Below are positions 17,090 to 27,253 of a DNA stretch of 64,000 nt, piece by piece. Below the pieces are notes generated by a model, which worked only from the letters and a program-made list of their open reading frames with translations, was not told where the DNA came from and made no database searches. The translations under genes and the position numbers were made by a program. The stretch lies in contig NZ_FTNT01000002.1 of assembly GCF_900156495.1 (NCBI RefSeq), positions 62,001 to 126,000 on the forward strand, read 5' to 3'. The DNA is from Williamsia sterculiae. Lineage in GTDB: Bacteria; Actinomycetota; Actinomycetes; Mycobacteriales; Mycobacteriaceae. Position 1 is the stretch's first letter, and the number at the start of each line of letters is the position of its first letter.

Positions 17090-18790
17090 TCAGACGCTGC
17101 GCCCGCGGTGCGTCCGATACCAGCGGACCAGCGCGTCGGTCGACGAATCAGACTGTGGCGACGGCGAATCAGAGGACGTGATGACACTGAGCAACTCCTT
17201 GGCCTGGGTCTTGCCGAGCTCCACGCCCCACTGGTCGAAGGAATTGATCCCCCAGATGGCCCCCTCGACGAAAACCTGGTGTTCGTACAGGGCGATGAGT
17301 TGCCCGATGACCGACGGGGTCAACTCCGGGGCCAGGATCGACGTCGACGGGCGGTTGCCGGGCATCACCTTGTGCGCGACGACCGCCGGGTCCACGCCCT
17401 CGGCTGCGACCTCGTCGGCGGTCTTGCCGAAGGCCAGCACCTTTGTCTGTGCGAAGTAGTTGCTCATCAGCAGGTCGTGCATCGACCCGGAGCCATCGGC
17501 CTCGGGCAGATCGTCCGTGGGGCTGGCGAATCCGATGAAATCGCTGGGGATCATGCGGGTGCCCTGGTGTAGCAACTGGTAGAACGCGTGCTGGCCGTTG
17601 GTGCCGGGTTCGCCCCAGAACACCGCGCCGGTGTCGGTGGTGACGTGATGACCTTCAGAGGTGACCGACTTGCCGTTGGACTCCATCGTCAGCTGCTGGA
17701 GATACGCCGCGAAGCGGGCCATGTCCTGCGAGTAGGGCAGCACCGCGCGCGAGGTGGTGTTCCAGAAGTTGTTGTACCAGACGCCGATCAACCCCAGGAT
17801 GACCGGCGCGTTCTGCTCCATCGGCGCGGTGCGGAAGTGTCGGTCCACCAGATTGAACCCGTGCAGGAACTCCGCGAACTGCTCCTTGCCGATGGCCGCC
17901 ATCACCGACAGGCCGATTGCCGAGTCCACCGAGTAGCGACCGCCGACCCAGTCCCAGAAGCCGAACATGTTGTCGGTGTCGATACCGAACTCGGCGACCT
18001 TCTCGGCGTTGGTGCTCACCGCGACGAAGTGTTTCGCGACGGCGTCGGCGTAGGCGGAACCTTCACCGCTGTCGGAGTCGTCGATGCCGAGACCGTCGAG
18101 CAACCAGCGACGAGCCGCGACGGCGTTGGTGATGGTCTCCAGGGTGGTGAATGTCTTGGACGCGACGACGAACAGGGTGGTGGCCGGGTCGAGGTCGGCC
18201 ACGGTGGCCACCAGATCGGCAGGGTCGACGTTGGAGATGAAACGGCACTGGATGTCGGCGTCGACGTAATGGCGCAGTGAGCCGTACACCATCGCGGGTC
18301 CGAGGTCGGATCCACCGATGCCGATGTTCACCACGGTGCGGATCCGCTCGCCGCTGTGGCCCTTCCAGTCACCGCTGCGCAGCTCGTCGGTGAACGCACC
18401 CATCTTGTCGAGGACCTCGTGCACGTCGGTCACCACGTTCTGGCCGTCCACGGTCAGGGTGGCGTCCGCGGGCAGCCGCAGCGCGGTGTGCAGGACGGCG
18501 CGGTCCTCGGAGGTGTTGATGTGTTCACCCCAGAACATCGCGTCACGTTTGGTCTCGAGGTCGGCCGCGCGGGCCAGGTCGAACAGCAGGCTGAGCGTCT
18601 CGCGCAGCACCCGGTGTTTGGAGTAGTCGATGTGCAGATCGCCGACGTCGACGGTCAGTTCCTCGCCGCGTTGCGGGTCCACTGCGAACACCTCGCGCAG
18701 ATGCATCGCGAACACGTGCGGCTGATGGGCCGACAGCTCCTGCCAGGCGTGGCTACCGGTGATGTCGGTCTCGATGGTCTCGCTGCTCAT
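17090..18790 (-). CDS. pgi: Glucose-6-phosphate isomerase
   Basis: A 566-residue enzyme interconverting glucose-6-phosphate and fructose-6-phosphate. Visible are [16 protein letters not shown] (phosphate-binding), [32 protein letters not shown] (PGI signature) and the C-terminal block [16 protein letters not shown]. Length is normal. ATG at 18790. A probable TAGGCT -10 is read on the minus strand at 18858-18863, and the palindrome CTGTCC-C-GGACAG (18824-18836) lies in the 5' leader. The gene is followed directly by the acyltransferase-like gene. Pgi next to chorismate mutase and pcrA is the mycobacterial order. Confidence 0.97.
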   Translation of the reverse strand: MSSETIETDITGSHAWQELSAHQPHVFAMHLREVFAVDPQRGEELTVDVGDLHIDYSKHRVLRETLSLLFDLARAADLETKRDAMFWGEHINTSEDRAVLHTALRLPADATLTVDGQNVVTDVHEVLDKMGAFTDELRSGDWKGHSGERIRTVVNIGIGGSDLGPAMVYGSLRHYVDADIQCRFISNVDPADLVATVADLDPATTLFVVASKTFTTLETITNAVAARRWLLDGLGIDDSDSGEGSAYADAVAKHFVAVSTNAEKVAEFGIDTDNMFGFWDWVGGRYSVDSAIGLSVMAAIGKEQFAEFLHGFNLVDRHFRTAPMEQNAPVILGLIGVWYNNFWNTTSRAVLPYSQDMARFAAYLQQLTMESNGKSVTSEGHHVTTDTGAVFWGEPGTNGQHAFYQLLHQGTRMIPSDFIGFASPTDDLPEADGSGSMHDLLMSNYFAQTKVLAFGKTADEVAAEGVDPAVVAHKVMPGNRPSTSILAPELTPSVIGQLIALYEHQVFVEGAIWGINSFDQWGVELGKTQAKELLSVITSSDSPSPQSDSSTDALVRWYRTHRGRSV

Positions 18791-18907
18791 GACGTCGTAC
18801 GACCCCTTGTACGTGGTGCCCGGCTGTCCCGGACAGAAATGGGCTGGCTCACCGTCGAGCCTAGTCGGCCCGCCCCGGCGCTCACCGGGGATGACCCCGA
18901 ACCGCGT

Positions 18908-19228
18908 TCAGCGTCCCAGTGGGCCACGGCCGAGACGTAGCAGCGTCATCGCCAGGGTGTGCCCCTCCTGGCCGAGCTCGGCGAATCGGTCGAGCACCTT
19001 GACCTCGCGGCTGTGCACCAGCCGGGGGCCGCCGGACGCCATCCGTGCCCTACCGACCTTCTTGGACACCGCGGTGCGTCGTTTGACCGCGGCCAGGATG
19101 ATGGCGTCGAGGCGGTCGATCTCCTTGCGTAGGTCGTCGATGTCGTCGGGGATGTGGTCGACGTTCAGATCCAGTCCCACAGCCGACAGGTCGAGATCGG
19201 GATTGCTCACGAAGGGTGATCTTGCCAC
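18908..19228 (-). CDS. Chorismate mutase (AroQ type)
   Basis: A 106-residue cytosolic all-helical chorismate mutase, making prephenate for phenylalanine and tyrosine. The domain runs DDIDDLRKEIDRLDAIILAAVKRRTAVSKKVGRARMASGG; the catalytic arginines and lysine of the AroQ fold can be placed in LRKEID, KRRTAVSKKVG and REVKVLDRF. It resembles the small intracellular mycobacterial enzyme (Rv0948c), which works with DAHP synthase and has weak activity alone. The GTG start at 19228 is close to the divergent membrane-protein gene. Confidence 0.88.
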   Translation of the reverse strand: MARSPFVSNPDLDLSAVGLDLNVDHIPDDIDDLRKEIDRLDAIILAAVKRRTAVSKKVGRARMASGGPRLVHSREVKVLDRFAELGQEGHTLAMTLLRLGRGPLGR

Positions 19229-19245
19229 GCTGCCACACTGTGGGT

Positions 19246-21036
19246 GTGACGGTCACTGTTCGCGGGCGCCCCGCAGTAGTCGCCGCGGTCTTGGTGGTCT
19301 GCTTCGTGGTGGTACGTGTCTGGCTGGCCGCGCACGGTGGCTTCTACTGGGACGACCTCCGCTTCATCGCCCGCGCCGGGGCGCAGCAGTGGTGGTCGCC
19401 GTCGTATCTGTTCGCCGATCAGGACGGCCACCTCATGCCGGGCGCATTCCTGGTGGCCGGCCTGTCGACCCGAGCGGCCCCGTTGAGTTGGGTGATCCCG
19501 GCGACCACGCTGGTGGTGCTGGCCGCGCTCGCCGCGGCTGCGGTCTGGCGGATGCTGACGATCCTGCTGCGCGCGGGGGGTCGGGAGCCCGGTTGGGCGG
19601 GGCCGATGTCGCTGGCGGCGTTCCTGTTCACGCCGTTGGCGGTGCCCGCGTCCCTGTGGTGGTCGGCGGCCCTCAACGCCCTGCCCCTGCAGGCCGCGCT
19701 GGCCTGGGTGATCGGGGATGCGGTGTTGATGGCCGGAGGGACCGTCGATCGCCGCCGGCTGGTGATCCGCGCGGTGCTGGTCTATCTGATGGGGCTGGCG
19801 TTCTTCGAGAAGTCAATGGTGATCCCGTTCGCGGCGGCGGCCGTGGTGGTGGTGTCCGCGGCCACCGTCGGGGTGTCGGTGCGTACTGCGCTACGCCGGA
19901 CGGCCACGTTGTGGGGATCGTTGATCGCGGTGACGGTGGTCTGGCTGGGGATCTACTGGGCGGTCGCCGGACCCGGCGCCGGTGAACACACGGCGGCCCA
20001 GACGTGGACCCTGTGGTGGCGCACGGTCGAGCGTGGGCTGATCCCGTCGCTCGTCGGTGGTCCGTGGCGGTGGGAGCGGTGGGTGCCCAGTCCACCGTTC
20101 GCGCAGCCCGCCGGGTGGATGATCGCGGCCGGCTGGGTGATACTCGCCGCCGCTGTCGGGTGGTTGCTGGTCCGGCGGGTCCACGGGTGGACGCTGCCGG
20201 TGCTGCTGGTGGGTTATCTGGTGGTGTCCCAGGTCCCGCCGCTGTGGTTCCGGTCGAGTGCCGACACCGCGCCCGAACTGGCCCAGACCATGCGGTACCT
20301 GCCCGATGTCGCGGTGCTGCTGGCGGCGCTCATCGCGGTGGCGTCGGCGGGCCGATCCCGGTCGGTCGGTCGAGGGTTCGGTCGTGTTCCCCGGGCGGCG
20401 GTCACCGGGTTGATGTGCTGTCTGGTCGTATCGGGACTGGTCTCGACGATCGGGTTCGCGCGGTCATGGGATCGGAACCCGACCGCCGACTATCTGTCGA
20501 CCGCCCGTACGTCGCTGGCCGACGCCGACGTACCGCGGATCCTCGACCAGCCGCTGCCGTTGGAGGTGTTGTTGCCGGTCGCCTACCCCGACAACCAGGC
20601 CGGCAGGGTGTTCGCCGCCCTCGACCGCCGTCCGCACATCGGCGACTGGGCCGACGCGCCGTTGCGCGTCCTCGACACCCGCGGACATCTCGCGCCGGGC
20701 ACGGTCACCCCAGCCCGCACGTTTGGCGCCGGTCAGGGCACCTGCGACCGACCGGAGGTCACCACGCCCACCACCGTCGCCCTGTCCGGCCCGCTGCTGC
20801 GGTGGCGATGGACCGTCGAGATCCCGTACTGCGCGACCATCGCGGGTCGGATGGACGTGGGTCTGACCTCCTCGCGGACGGTGTCGGTGCCCGTGCGACC
20901 GGGTCTGCACGTGGTCTACGTCCAGATGGACGGGGAGGGAATCGACCTGCGGATACATCCGGTGACCGCGGGACTGGCGCTCCATCTCGGCGGTGGCACG
21001 GTCGGGGAGGTCGCGCAAGCGTCGCTGGTGCCCTGA
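19246..21036 (+). CDS. Polytopic membrane protein, GT-C glycosyltransferase-like
   Basis: About 596 residues with roughly ten to twelve membrane helices over residues 5-410 and a C-terminal extracytoplasmic domain of about 180 residues. The first outside loop contains GGFYWDDLRFIARAG; acidic pairs in that loop are typical of GT-C lipid-sugar glycosyltransferases, so a cell-wall glycan role is possible but unproven. GTG at 19246 is chosen; GTG at 19216 or 19240 would also be in frame, and 19216 would overlap chorismate mutase. It lies between chorismate mutase and pcrA. Confidence 0.7.
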   Translation: MTVTVRGRPAVVAAVLVVCFVVVRVWLAAHGGFYWDDLRFIARAGAQQWWSPSYLFADQDGHLMPGAFLVAGLSTRAAPLSWVIPATTLVVLAALAAAAVWRMLTILLRAGGREPGWAGPMSLAAFLFTPLAVPASLWWSAALNALPLQAALAWVIGDAVLMAGGTVDRRRLVIRAVLVYLMGLAFFEKSMVIPFAAAAVVVVSAATVGVSVRTALRRTATLWGSLIAVTVVWLGIYWAVAGPGAGEHTAAQTWTLWWRTVERGLIPSLVGGPWRWERWVPSPPFAQPAGWMIAAGWVILAAAVGWLLVRRVHGWTLPVLLVGYLVVSQVPPLWFRSSADTAPELAQTMRYLPDVAVLLAALIAVASAGRSRSVGRGFGRVPRAAVTGLMCCLVVSGLVSTIGFARSWDRNPTADYLSTARTSLADADVPRILDQPLPLEVLLPVAYPDNQAGRVFAALDRRPHIGDWADAPLRVLDTRGHLAPGTVTPARTFGAGQGTCDRPEVTTPTTVALSGPLLRWRWTVEIPYCATIAGRMDVGLTSSRTVSVPVRPGLHVVYVQMDGEGIDLRIHPVTAGLALHLGGGTVGEVAQASLVP

Positions 21037-21064
21037 ACGGGTCGGTCGGATGATCGACGGTCGA

Positions 21065-21118
21065 TCGAACGAGTGTTCGGGGCGTCGCAGTGGTGCTGTC
21101 GCCCCGCCGGGGTAGCCT
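21065..21118 (+). promoter_or_regulatory. LexA-like SOS box and promoter of pcrA
   Basis: TCGAAC-GAGT-GTTCGG at 21065-21080 differs at one base from the actinobacterial SOS consensus TCGAAC-N4-GTTCGA. A TAGCCT -10 follows at 21113-21118, ten bases before the pcrA ATG, giving a leader of only about three bases. The box is upstream of the expected -35, so repression would be weaker than for an overlapping site. Confidence 0.5.
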
Positions 21119-21127
21119 GGACAACTG

Positions 21128-23653
21128 ATGACTTCAGCACCGAACCCCGCTCTGCCCGGCCTCGCCCGGGGCAATCTGGAGTTCGACGACTCCGCCGACC
21201 GCGGCCTCAGCGCCCCGGGTCGCGAGGTCCTCGAGGGACTCAATCCGCAGCAGCGTGCCGCGGTGGTGCACACCGGCGTGCCGTTGCTGATCGTCGCGGG
21301 CGCCGGCTCGGGCAAGACCGCGGTGCTGACCCGGCGGATCGCCTTCCTGCTGGCCGAACGCGACGTCTCGCCGGGCCAGATCCTGGCCATCACCTTCACC
21401 AACAAGGCGGCCGCGGAGATGCGCGAGCGGATCGTCGGGTTGGTGGGTCCCCGAGCCAACCGGATGTGGGTGTCGACCTTCCACGCCACGTGTGTGCGCA
21501 TTCTGCGCGCGCAGTCCGGTCTGCTCGGCAACCGCAACTCGAATTTCTCCATCTACGACGCCGACGACTCGCGCCGACTGCTCGGGATGATCGTCCGCGA
21601 CCTCGAACTCGACCCCAAGAAGTTCAGCCCCCGCGGCACCTCGGTGCACATCTCCAACTTCAAGAACGAACTCGTCGATCCGGAGACCGCCACCGCACAG
21701 GCGGCCGAGAAGGACGACGAGACGCTGAAGACACTCGCGCGCATCTACACGCTCTATCAGCAGCGACTGCAGGCGGCCAACGCCTTCGACTTCGACGACC
21801 TGATCGGTGCGACGGTCACGCTGCTACAAACTCATCCACAGGTCGCGGAGTACTACCGCCGACGGTTCCGTCACGTTCTCGTCGACGAGTACCAGGACAC
21901 CAACCACGCCCAGTACGTCCTGGTGCGCGAGCTCGTCGGCACCGACGTCGGAACCGGGGTCGCCGTCGCGCCGTCGGAGCTGTGCGTGGTCGGCGACGCC
22001 GACCAGTCGATCTACGCCTTCCGCGGCGCCACCATCCGCAACATCGAGGAATTCGAACGCGATTTCCCGAACGCGGAGACGATCCTGCTGGAACAGAACT
22101 ACCGGTCCACCCAGACCATCCTGTCGGCGGCCAACGCGGTCATCGCGCGCAACGCCGGTCGGCGGGACAAGCGGCTGTGGACCGATTCCGGTGACGGCGA
22201 GCTCATCGTCGGGTACGTCGCCGACACCGAACACGACGAGGCGACCTTCATCGCGGGTGAGATCGACTCACTCAGCGACTCCGGCGAGTTCGGCTACGCC
22301 GACGTGGCCGTGTTCTACCGGACCAACAACAGCTCGCGTTCGTTGGAGGAGATCTTCATCCGCCACGGCATCCCGTACAAGGTGGTCGGCGGGGTCCGGT
22401 TCTACGAGCGCAGAGAGGTCCGCGACGTCGTCGCCTACCTGCGGGTGGTGGCCAATCCGGATGACACGGTCAGTCTGCGTCGTATCCTCAACACCCCCCG
22501 CCGCGGGATCGGCGACCGCGCCGAAGCCTGCGTCGCGGTGCACTCGGAGAACACGGGGGTGTCGTTCTATCAGGCTCTGCTCGACGGCGCCGAAGGCAAG
22601 GTGCCGCTGCTGAACACTCGCGCGGTCAAACAGATTGCCCGGTTCGTCGAGCTGATCGAGGGATTGCGTTCGGACTTCCTGGTCGCCTTCGGCGCCGCGG
22701 GATCGCCCGAATCCGATGTCGCGGTGATCGACGCCGGCACCGAGTCCGCCGACATCGGTGACCTGACGGAGGCCATCGTCGCGCGTACCGGTTATCGCGA
22801 CGAGCTCGAGGCCTCCAACGACCCACAGGACGGGGCCCGGCTCGACAACCTCAACGAGTTGATCTCGGTGTCGCGCGAGTTCAGCGCCGACGCCGCGGGC
22901 ATCGACCCCGACGATCGTCCGGAACCCGCCGACGGTGAACCCGAACCCGGTTCGCTCGCGGCGTTCCTGGAGAAGGTGTCTTTGGTCGCCGATGCCGATC
23001 AGGTGCCCGACGAGGGCTCCGGCGTGGTCACCCTGATGACACTGCACACCGCCAAGGGGTTGGAGTTCCCGGTGGTGTTCGTGACCGGTTGGGAGGACGG
23101 GCAGTTCCCGCACATGCGCGCCCTCGGCGACCCCGCCGAACTCAGTGAGGAGCGCCGCCTGGCCTACGTCGGGATCACCCGTGCCCGGCAGCGGTTGTAC
23201 GTGACCCGCTCGGTGGTGCGCTCGGCCTGGGGGCAGCCGGTGCAGAACCCCGAATCACGCTTCCTGCAGGAGATCCCGCAACACCTGGTGGACTGGCGGC
23301 GCACCGAACCGCGCCGCGACAGCAGTCGGTACGGCAGCCGTGGAGGGGTGTTCGGTGGGGGGTCGTTCGGTGCCGGCGGTCGCGGGGGGGACGCGATCGG
23401 TTCCGGGCGCCGCCCCGACTCCCGAGGGCCCGATTTCCGTGGACGCAGCTCGTACTCTGCCGACCCCACCCGAGGTCGCAACAAGCGCGTCGATGTCGCG
23501 GTGGGCGACCGGGTGACCCATCCCAAGTACGGGATGGGAAAGGTGGTCGGGAAAGAGGGGAACGGGCCCACCGAGCGGGTGACCTTCGATTTCGGGACCG
23601 CGGGACGCATCACGCTGATGGCGCTGGGCGGGCTGCCCGTGGAGAAGCTCTGA
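21128..23653 (+). CDS. pcrA: ATP-dependent DNA helicase PcrA/UvrD1
   Basis: An 841-residue superfamily 1A 3'-5' helicase for nucleotide-excision repair, replication-fork repair and removal of RecA. Motifs in order: Q-motif LNPQQRAAV, Walker A AGAGSGKT (57-64), Ia ITFTNKAAAEM, II VDEYQDTN (about 255), III VVGDADQSIYAFRGA, IV EQNYRST, V VVTLMTLHTAKGLEF, VI YVGITRARQRLYV. The C-terminal Gly/Arg-rich linker ends in a Tudor-like domain (VGDRVTHPKYGMGKVVG) that binds RNA polymerase in other PcrA proteins. The GYPD-like accessory features of UvrD2 are absent, so this is the PcrA/UvrD1 paralogue. Confidence 0.96.
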   Translation: MTSAPNPALPGLARGNLEFDDSADRGLSAPGREVLEGLNPQQRAAVVHTGVPLLIVAGAGSGKTAVLTRRIAFLLAERDVSPGQILAITFTNKAAAEMRERIVGLVGPRANRMWVSTFHATCVRILRAQSGLLGNRNSNFSIYDADDSRRLLGMIVRDLELDPKKFSPRGTSVHISNFKNELVDPETATAQAAEKDDETLKTLARIYTLYQQRLQAANAFDFDDLIGATVTLLQTHPQVAEYYRRRFRHVLVDEYQDTNHAQYVLVRELVGTDVGTGVAVAPSELCVVGDADQSIYAFRGATIRNIEEFERDFPNAETILLEQNYRSTQTILSAANAVIARNAGRRDKRLWTDSGDGELIVGYVADTEHDEATFIAGEIDSLSDSGEFGYADVAVFYRTNNSSRSLEEIFIRHGIPYKVVGGVRFYERREVRDVVAYLRVVANPDDTVSLRRILNTPRRGIGDRAEACVAVHSENTGVSFYQALLDGAEGKVPLLNTRAVKQIARFVELIEGLRSDFLVAFGAAGSPESDVAVIDAGTESADIGDLTEAIVARTGYRDELEASNDPQDGARLDNLNELISVSREFSADAAGIDPDDRPEPADGEPEPGSLAAFLEKVSLVADADQVPDEGSGVVTLMTLHTAKGLEFPVVFVTGWEDGQFPHMRALGDPAELSEERRLAYVGITRARQRLYVTRSVVRSAWGQPVQNPESRFLQEIPQHLVDWRRTEPRRDSSRYGSRGGVFGGGSFGAGGRGGDAIGSGRRPDSRGPDFRGRSSYSADPTRGRNKRVDVAVGDRVTHPKYGMGKVVGKEGNGPTERVTFDFGTAGRITLMALGGLPVEKL

Positions 23654-23660
23654 CCCGGAC

Positions 23661-23678
23661 GACGCCGGATCCGGTGTC
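23661..23678. terminator. Short hairpin between convergent pcrA and the M23 gene
   Basis: GACGCCGG-AT-CCGGTGTC, eight base pairs with one G-T pair, placed exactly between the two convergent stop codons. Probably a bidirectional terminator; it is short. Confidence 0.4.
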
Positions 23679-24758
23679 TCAGCCGGTGTAGCCGGCGAGT
23701 ACCACGCCGTGCTGCGCCAGCCACGGGGCCGGATCGATCTTGGTGACGCCGTTCTTCCACACCTCGAAGTGACAGTGGGGGCCGGTCGACTGACCGTCGC
23801 TGCCGACATGTCCGATCACGTCGCCGGCGGTGACATGCTGGCCCTTGCTGACGTTCACACCGTCGCTGAACATGTGGCCGTAGACGGTGATCGTGCCGTC
23901 GGGGGCCTTCACCTGGATCCAGTTGCCGAAGCCGGACGCCGGCCCGGCCTCGACAACCACGCCGTCGGTGGCGGCGTGGATAGGGGTGCCCAGCGGCGCG
24001 GCCATGTCGATGCCTGCGTGGAACGAGCCCCAACGGCCGCAGTAGCACGAGGTGAAGTCATAGGCCCCCAGCGCGACCGGGGAGACGTAGAAGGGCCGAC
24101 GCGACGCCGCGTCCTTGGCCGCGTTGTCCTTGGCCAGCGCCTCACCCGCAGCGAGTTGGTCGGCGAAATTCCGTAGATCCTTCGACGGCGTCCCGGCGAC
24201 CACACCGGGGCCGGTGTCGGGGACGACCGCGGCCCGCGCAGGCTGGTCGGACGCCTTGTCCTCGGTCTGGTGCGCGGTGAACTGTCCGGTGGCCGCTGCG
24301 ACGGCGGCACCGGCAGCCATCGCGATCAGGGCGGCGCGGCCGCCCTTGAGGCCGCTGGGGGGTGCGGCGAGGCGGTGCCTGCCGCCCCGGCGCGGACGGG
24401 CGGGGGAGGCAGCCGGAACGTAGACGTAGTCGTCGTATTCGGCGCCGTCGACGTCGAACGGGTCGTGGTGGGTGTCCTCGTCGAACTCGTACTCGGGGAG
24501 CAGTATGTCCTGCGTGGTCTCGGCAGGCGACGGGATGCTGGGCCGGCGGGGCGGCGACCAGGGCTCGGTGATGCTGTCCGCGTAGGCGCGGTAGGCGGTC
24601 TCGTACCGGTCGAACTCATCGATCGGGATGATCGAGGTGATCTCCTCGGCGCCAAACCCATCTGCGCTACGTTGAAGTGATGGATTACCATCGTGAAAGT
24701 CGGACTCCGCTGGTCTGGATTGCGTGGTGGCCACACCCGACGGTCCACGTGATGCCAA
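23679..24758 (-). CDS. M23 (LytM) family metallopeptidase, membrane anchored
   Basis: About 359 residues. An acidic cytosolic N-terminus, basic stretch and single membrane helix (about 143-162: RAALIAMAAGAAVAAATGQF) precede an extracytoplasmic LytM domain. The zinc ligands are complete: HAGIDMAAPLGTPI (HxxxD) and HCHFEVW (HxH). It should cut peptidoglycan cross-links or regulate another hydrolase. The start used is TTG at 24758 with an AAGGG ribosome site nine bases away; GTG at 24734 is an alternative. It is convergent with pcrA, as for mycobacterial Rv0950c. The shared intergenic region with sucC carries a CRP-like site. Confidence 0.88.
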   Translation of the reverse strand: MASRGPSGVATTQSRPAESDFHDGNPSLQRSADGFGAEEITSIIPIDEFDRYETAYRAYADSITEPWSPPRRPSIPSPAETTQDILLPEYEFDEDTHHDPFDVDGAEYDDYVYVPAASPARPRRGGRHRLAAPPSGLKGGRAALIAMAAGAAVAAATGQFTAHQTEDKASDQPARAAVVPDTGPGVVAGTPSKDLRNFADQLAAGEALAKDNAAKDAASRRPFYVSPVALGAYDFTSCYCGRWGSFHAGIDMAAPLGTPIHAATDGVVVEAGPASGFGNWIQVKAPDGTITVYGHMFSDGVNVSKGQHVTAGDVIGHVGSDGQSTGPHCHFEVWKNGVTKIDPAPWLAQHGVVLAGYTG

Positions 24759-25158
24759 AACTCACAACCCTTCTACAGCAGACTCCGCGAGTGACTTCCC
24801 CCGCGATCACGAAGTGACGAAACCTGTGACGGTCCCGTGACCCGTGGCCCCGCCGACGGTAACGAAACGATTGCGGCCAGTGCAACCGCAAGGCATGCAA
24901 TACTGCCGTATGTGACCTGCTTCACAGTCGGCGGGGGTCGACGAATCCGAGACCCGCAATTGCGCATCCACCGCACTGCGGGTGACCGCGTCGTCGACCG
25001 ACCGAGTGATCTGTCGCACATGGTGCGGAGGTCCTCACAATGTGGCTGAACGGCAGGATTACAGTCCGATGTGGCCCGCATGACTATGGCCCCGCGGGGC
25101 ACGAACGACAGCGACAACGACTCTATTGGGCGGGCGAATCTACGAGATGGTGAGCTGA
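24759..25158. other. 400-base divergent intergenic region (M23 peptidase / sucC)
   Basis: No convincing gene. The region is less GC-rich than its neighbours and holds a perfect CRP/GlxR-type site, a possible sucC -10 (TACAGT, 25060-25065) and several GTGAC-type repeats (about 24820-24845) of unclear meaning. The long leaders on both sides could hold structured RNA, but no riboswitch class was recognised. Confidence 0.6.
24911..24926. promoter_or_regulatory. CRP/GlxR-type cAMP-receptor site
   Basis: TGTGACCTGCTTCACA is a perfect TGTGA-N6-TCACA palindrome, the binding site of actinobacterial CRP/GlxR. It is 233 bases upstream of sucC and 153 bases upstream of the M23 peptidase start, so either could be the target. 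Confidence 0.7.
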
Positions 25159-26322
25159 ATGGATCTCTTCGAATACCAGGCGAAGGAACTGTTCGCCGAC
25201 CACGGAGTACCCACCACACCCGGGCGTGTCACCGACACCGCCGAGGGCGCCAAGGCCATCGCCGAGGAGATCGGCAAGCCGGTGATGATCAAGGCGCAGG
25301 TGAAGGTCGGTGGCCGCGGCAAGGCCGGCGGCGTGAAGTACTCCGAGGACGCCGCTGCTGCGGAGGCGAACGCCGAGGCCATCCTGGGCCTGGACATCAA
25401 GGGCCACGTGGTGAAGAACCTGCTCGTTGCGGAAGCGGCCGACATCGCGGAGGAGTACTACATCTCCTTCCTGCTCGACCGCACCAACCGCACCTACCTC
25501 GCCATGTGCTCGGTCGAGGGTGGCGTGGAGATCGAGGTCACCGCCGAGGAGAACCCGGATGCGCTGGCCCGCATCCCGGTCGACGCGGTCACCGGTGTCG
25601 ACCTCGCCTTCGCCCGCACGATCGCCGAGGCGGGCAAGCTGCCCGCCGAGGTGCTCGACGCCGCGGCCAACACCATTCAGAAGCTGTGGGAGGTCTTCGT
25701 GAAGGAAGACGCCCTGCTGGTCGAGGTGAACCCGCTGGTCCGTACCCCGGACGACCAGATCCTGGCCCTCGACGGCAAGGTCACGCTGGACGCGAACGCC
25801 GACTTCCGGCACCCGAACCATTCCGCGTTCGAGGACCGCGACGCGACGGATCCCCTCGAGTTGAAGGCCAAGGAGAACGACCTCAACTACGTCAAGCTCG
25901 ACGGCGAGGTCGGCATCATCGGGAACGGCGCCGGGTTGGTCATGTCCACCCTCGACGTGGTCGCGTACGCGGGTGAGGACCACGGCGGGGTCAAGCCGGC
26001 GAACTTCCTGGACATCGGCGGCGGCGCATCCGCTGAGGTGATGGCCGCGGGTCTCGACGTGATCCTCGGTGACGACCAGGTCAAGAGCGTCTTCGTCAAC
26101 GTCTTCGGCGGCATCACCGCCTGCGACGCGGTCGCCAACGGCATCGTCGGCGCGCTGGACAAACTCGGTGCGGATGCCAACAAGCCGTTGGTCGTGCGTC
26201 TGGACGGCAACAAGGTCGAGGAGGGTCGTCAGATCCTCGCCGACGCCGACCACCCGCTGGTGACGCTGGCCGACACCATGGACTCCGGCGCTGACAAAGC
26301 TGCCGAACTGGCGAGCAAGTAA
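25159..26322 (+). CDS. sucC: Succinate-CoA ligase (ADP-forming), beta subunit
   Basis: A 387-residue ATP-grasp subunit of succinyl-CoA synthetase, interconverting succinyl-CoA and succinate with nucleotide phosphorylation in the TCA cycle. The N-terminus [18 protein letters not shown], the nucleotide-binding [13 protein letters not shown] and the C-terminal [12 protein letters not shown] and [12 protein letters not shown] blocks are diagnostic. ATG at 25159. It is followed 15 bases later by sucD and forms a two-gene operon ending at a strong palindrome. The upstream CRP-like site suggests cAMP/carbon control. Confidence 0.98.
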   Translation: MDLFEYQAKELFADHGVPTTPGRVTDTAEGAKAIAEEIGKPVMIKAQVKVGGRGKAGGVKYSEDAAAAEANAEAILGLDIKGHVVKNLLVAEAADIAEEYYISFLLDRTNRTYLAMCSVEGGVEIEVTAEENPDALARIPVDAVTGVDLAFARTIAEAGKLPAEVLDAAANTIQKLWEVFVKEDALLVEVNPLVRTPDDQILALDGKVTLDANADFRHPNHSAFEDRDATDPLELKAKENDLNYVKLDGEVGIIGNGAGLVMSTLDVVAYAGEDHGGVKPANFLDIGGGASAEVMAAGLDVILGDDQVKSVFVNVFGGITACDAVANGIVGALDKLGADANKPLVVRLDGNKVEEGRQILADADHPLVTLADTMDSGADKAAELASK

Positions 26323-26337
26323 GGGAGCGGCGGATAC

Positions 26338-27240
26338 ATGTCTATCTTCTTGAACAAGGACAACAAGGTCATCGTCCAGGGCATCACCGGTGGCGAGGGG
26401 ACCAAGCACACCGCGCTGATGCTCAAGGCGGGGACCCAGGTGGTCGGCGGGGTGAACGCGCGGAAGGCGGGCACCACCGTCAGCCACACCGCACAAGACG
26501 GTGCCGACGTGGAACTGCCGGTCTTCGGCAGCGTGTCGGAAGCGATCGACAAGACCGGGGCCGATGTCTCGATAGCCTTCGTGCCGCCGAAGTTCGCCAA
26601 GGACGCCATCATCGAGGCGATCGACGCCGAGATCCCGTTGCTGGTGGTCATCACCGAGGGCATCCCGGTGCAGGATGCCGCCTACGCCTGGGCCTACAAC
26701 ACCTCGAAGGGTCAGAAGACCCGCATCATCGGGCCGAACTGCCCCGGGATCATCACCCCGGAAGAGGCGCTTGTCGGCATCACGCCCAACAACATCACCG
26801 GTAGCGGGCCGATCGGCTTGGTGTCCAAGTCGGGCACGCTGACCTATCAGATGATGTACGAGCTGCGCGATCTCGGCTTCTCCACCGCCATCGGCATCGG
26901 CGGCGACCCGGTCATCGGCACCACTCACATCGACGCCATCGAGGCGTTCGAGAAGGACCCCGACACCAAGGTCATCGTGATGATCGGTGAGATCGGCGGT
27001 GACGCCGAGGAACGCGCCGCCGACTACATCAAGGCCAACGTGTCCAAGCCGGTCGTCGGCTACGTCGCGGGCTTCACCGCGCCGGAGGGTAAGACCATGG
27101 GTCACGCGGGCGCCATCGTATCCGGCAGTTCCGGTACGGCCGCCGCCAAGAAGGAAGCCCTCGAGGCCGCGGGTGTCAAGGTGGGCAAGACGCCGACCGA
27201 GACGGCCGAGCTGGCCCGCGAACTCTACAACGCGCTGTAA
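26338..27240 (+). CDS. sucD: Succinate-CoA ligase, alpha subunit
   Basis: A 300-residue CoA-binding subunit that carries the phosphohistidine. Visible are the Rossmann CoA site ([19 protein letters not shown]), [24 protein letters not shown] and the active-site histidine in [19 protein letters not shown]. Length is standard. It has a GGAGCGGCG-like ribosome site, works only with SucC, and is the last gene before the 44-bp palindrome. Confidence 0.98.
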   Translation: MSIFLNKDNKVIVQGITGGEGTKHTALMLKAGTQVVGGVNARKAGTTVSHTAQDGADVELPVFGSVSEAIDKTGADVSIAFVPPKFAKDAIIEAIDAEIPLLVVITEGIPVQDAAYAWAYNTSKGQKTRIIGPNCPGIITPEEALVGITPNNITGSGPIGLVSKSGTLTYQMMYELRDLGFSTAIGIGGDPVIGTTHIDAIEAFEKDPDTKVIVMIGEIGGDAEERAADYIKANVSKPVVGYVAGFTAPEGKTMGHAGAIVSGSSGTAAAKKEALEAAGVKVGKTPTETAELARELYNAL

Positions 27241-27253
27241 GAATCTCGCGATC

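Noticed and set aside
24759-24910. c-di-AMP (ydaO) riboswitch before the M23 peptidase, as known for some actinobacterial wall hydrolases
   Set aside because: The conserved ydaO core could not be found in the leader on the minus strand. A covariance-model search would settle it.
24773-25219. Minus-strand open frame with a hydrophobic stretch in the 400-base intergenic region
   Set aside because: Third codon positions are far less GC-rich than in real genes here, there is no ribosome site, and the frame runs through the sucC start and the CRP site.
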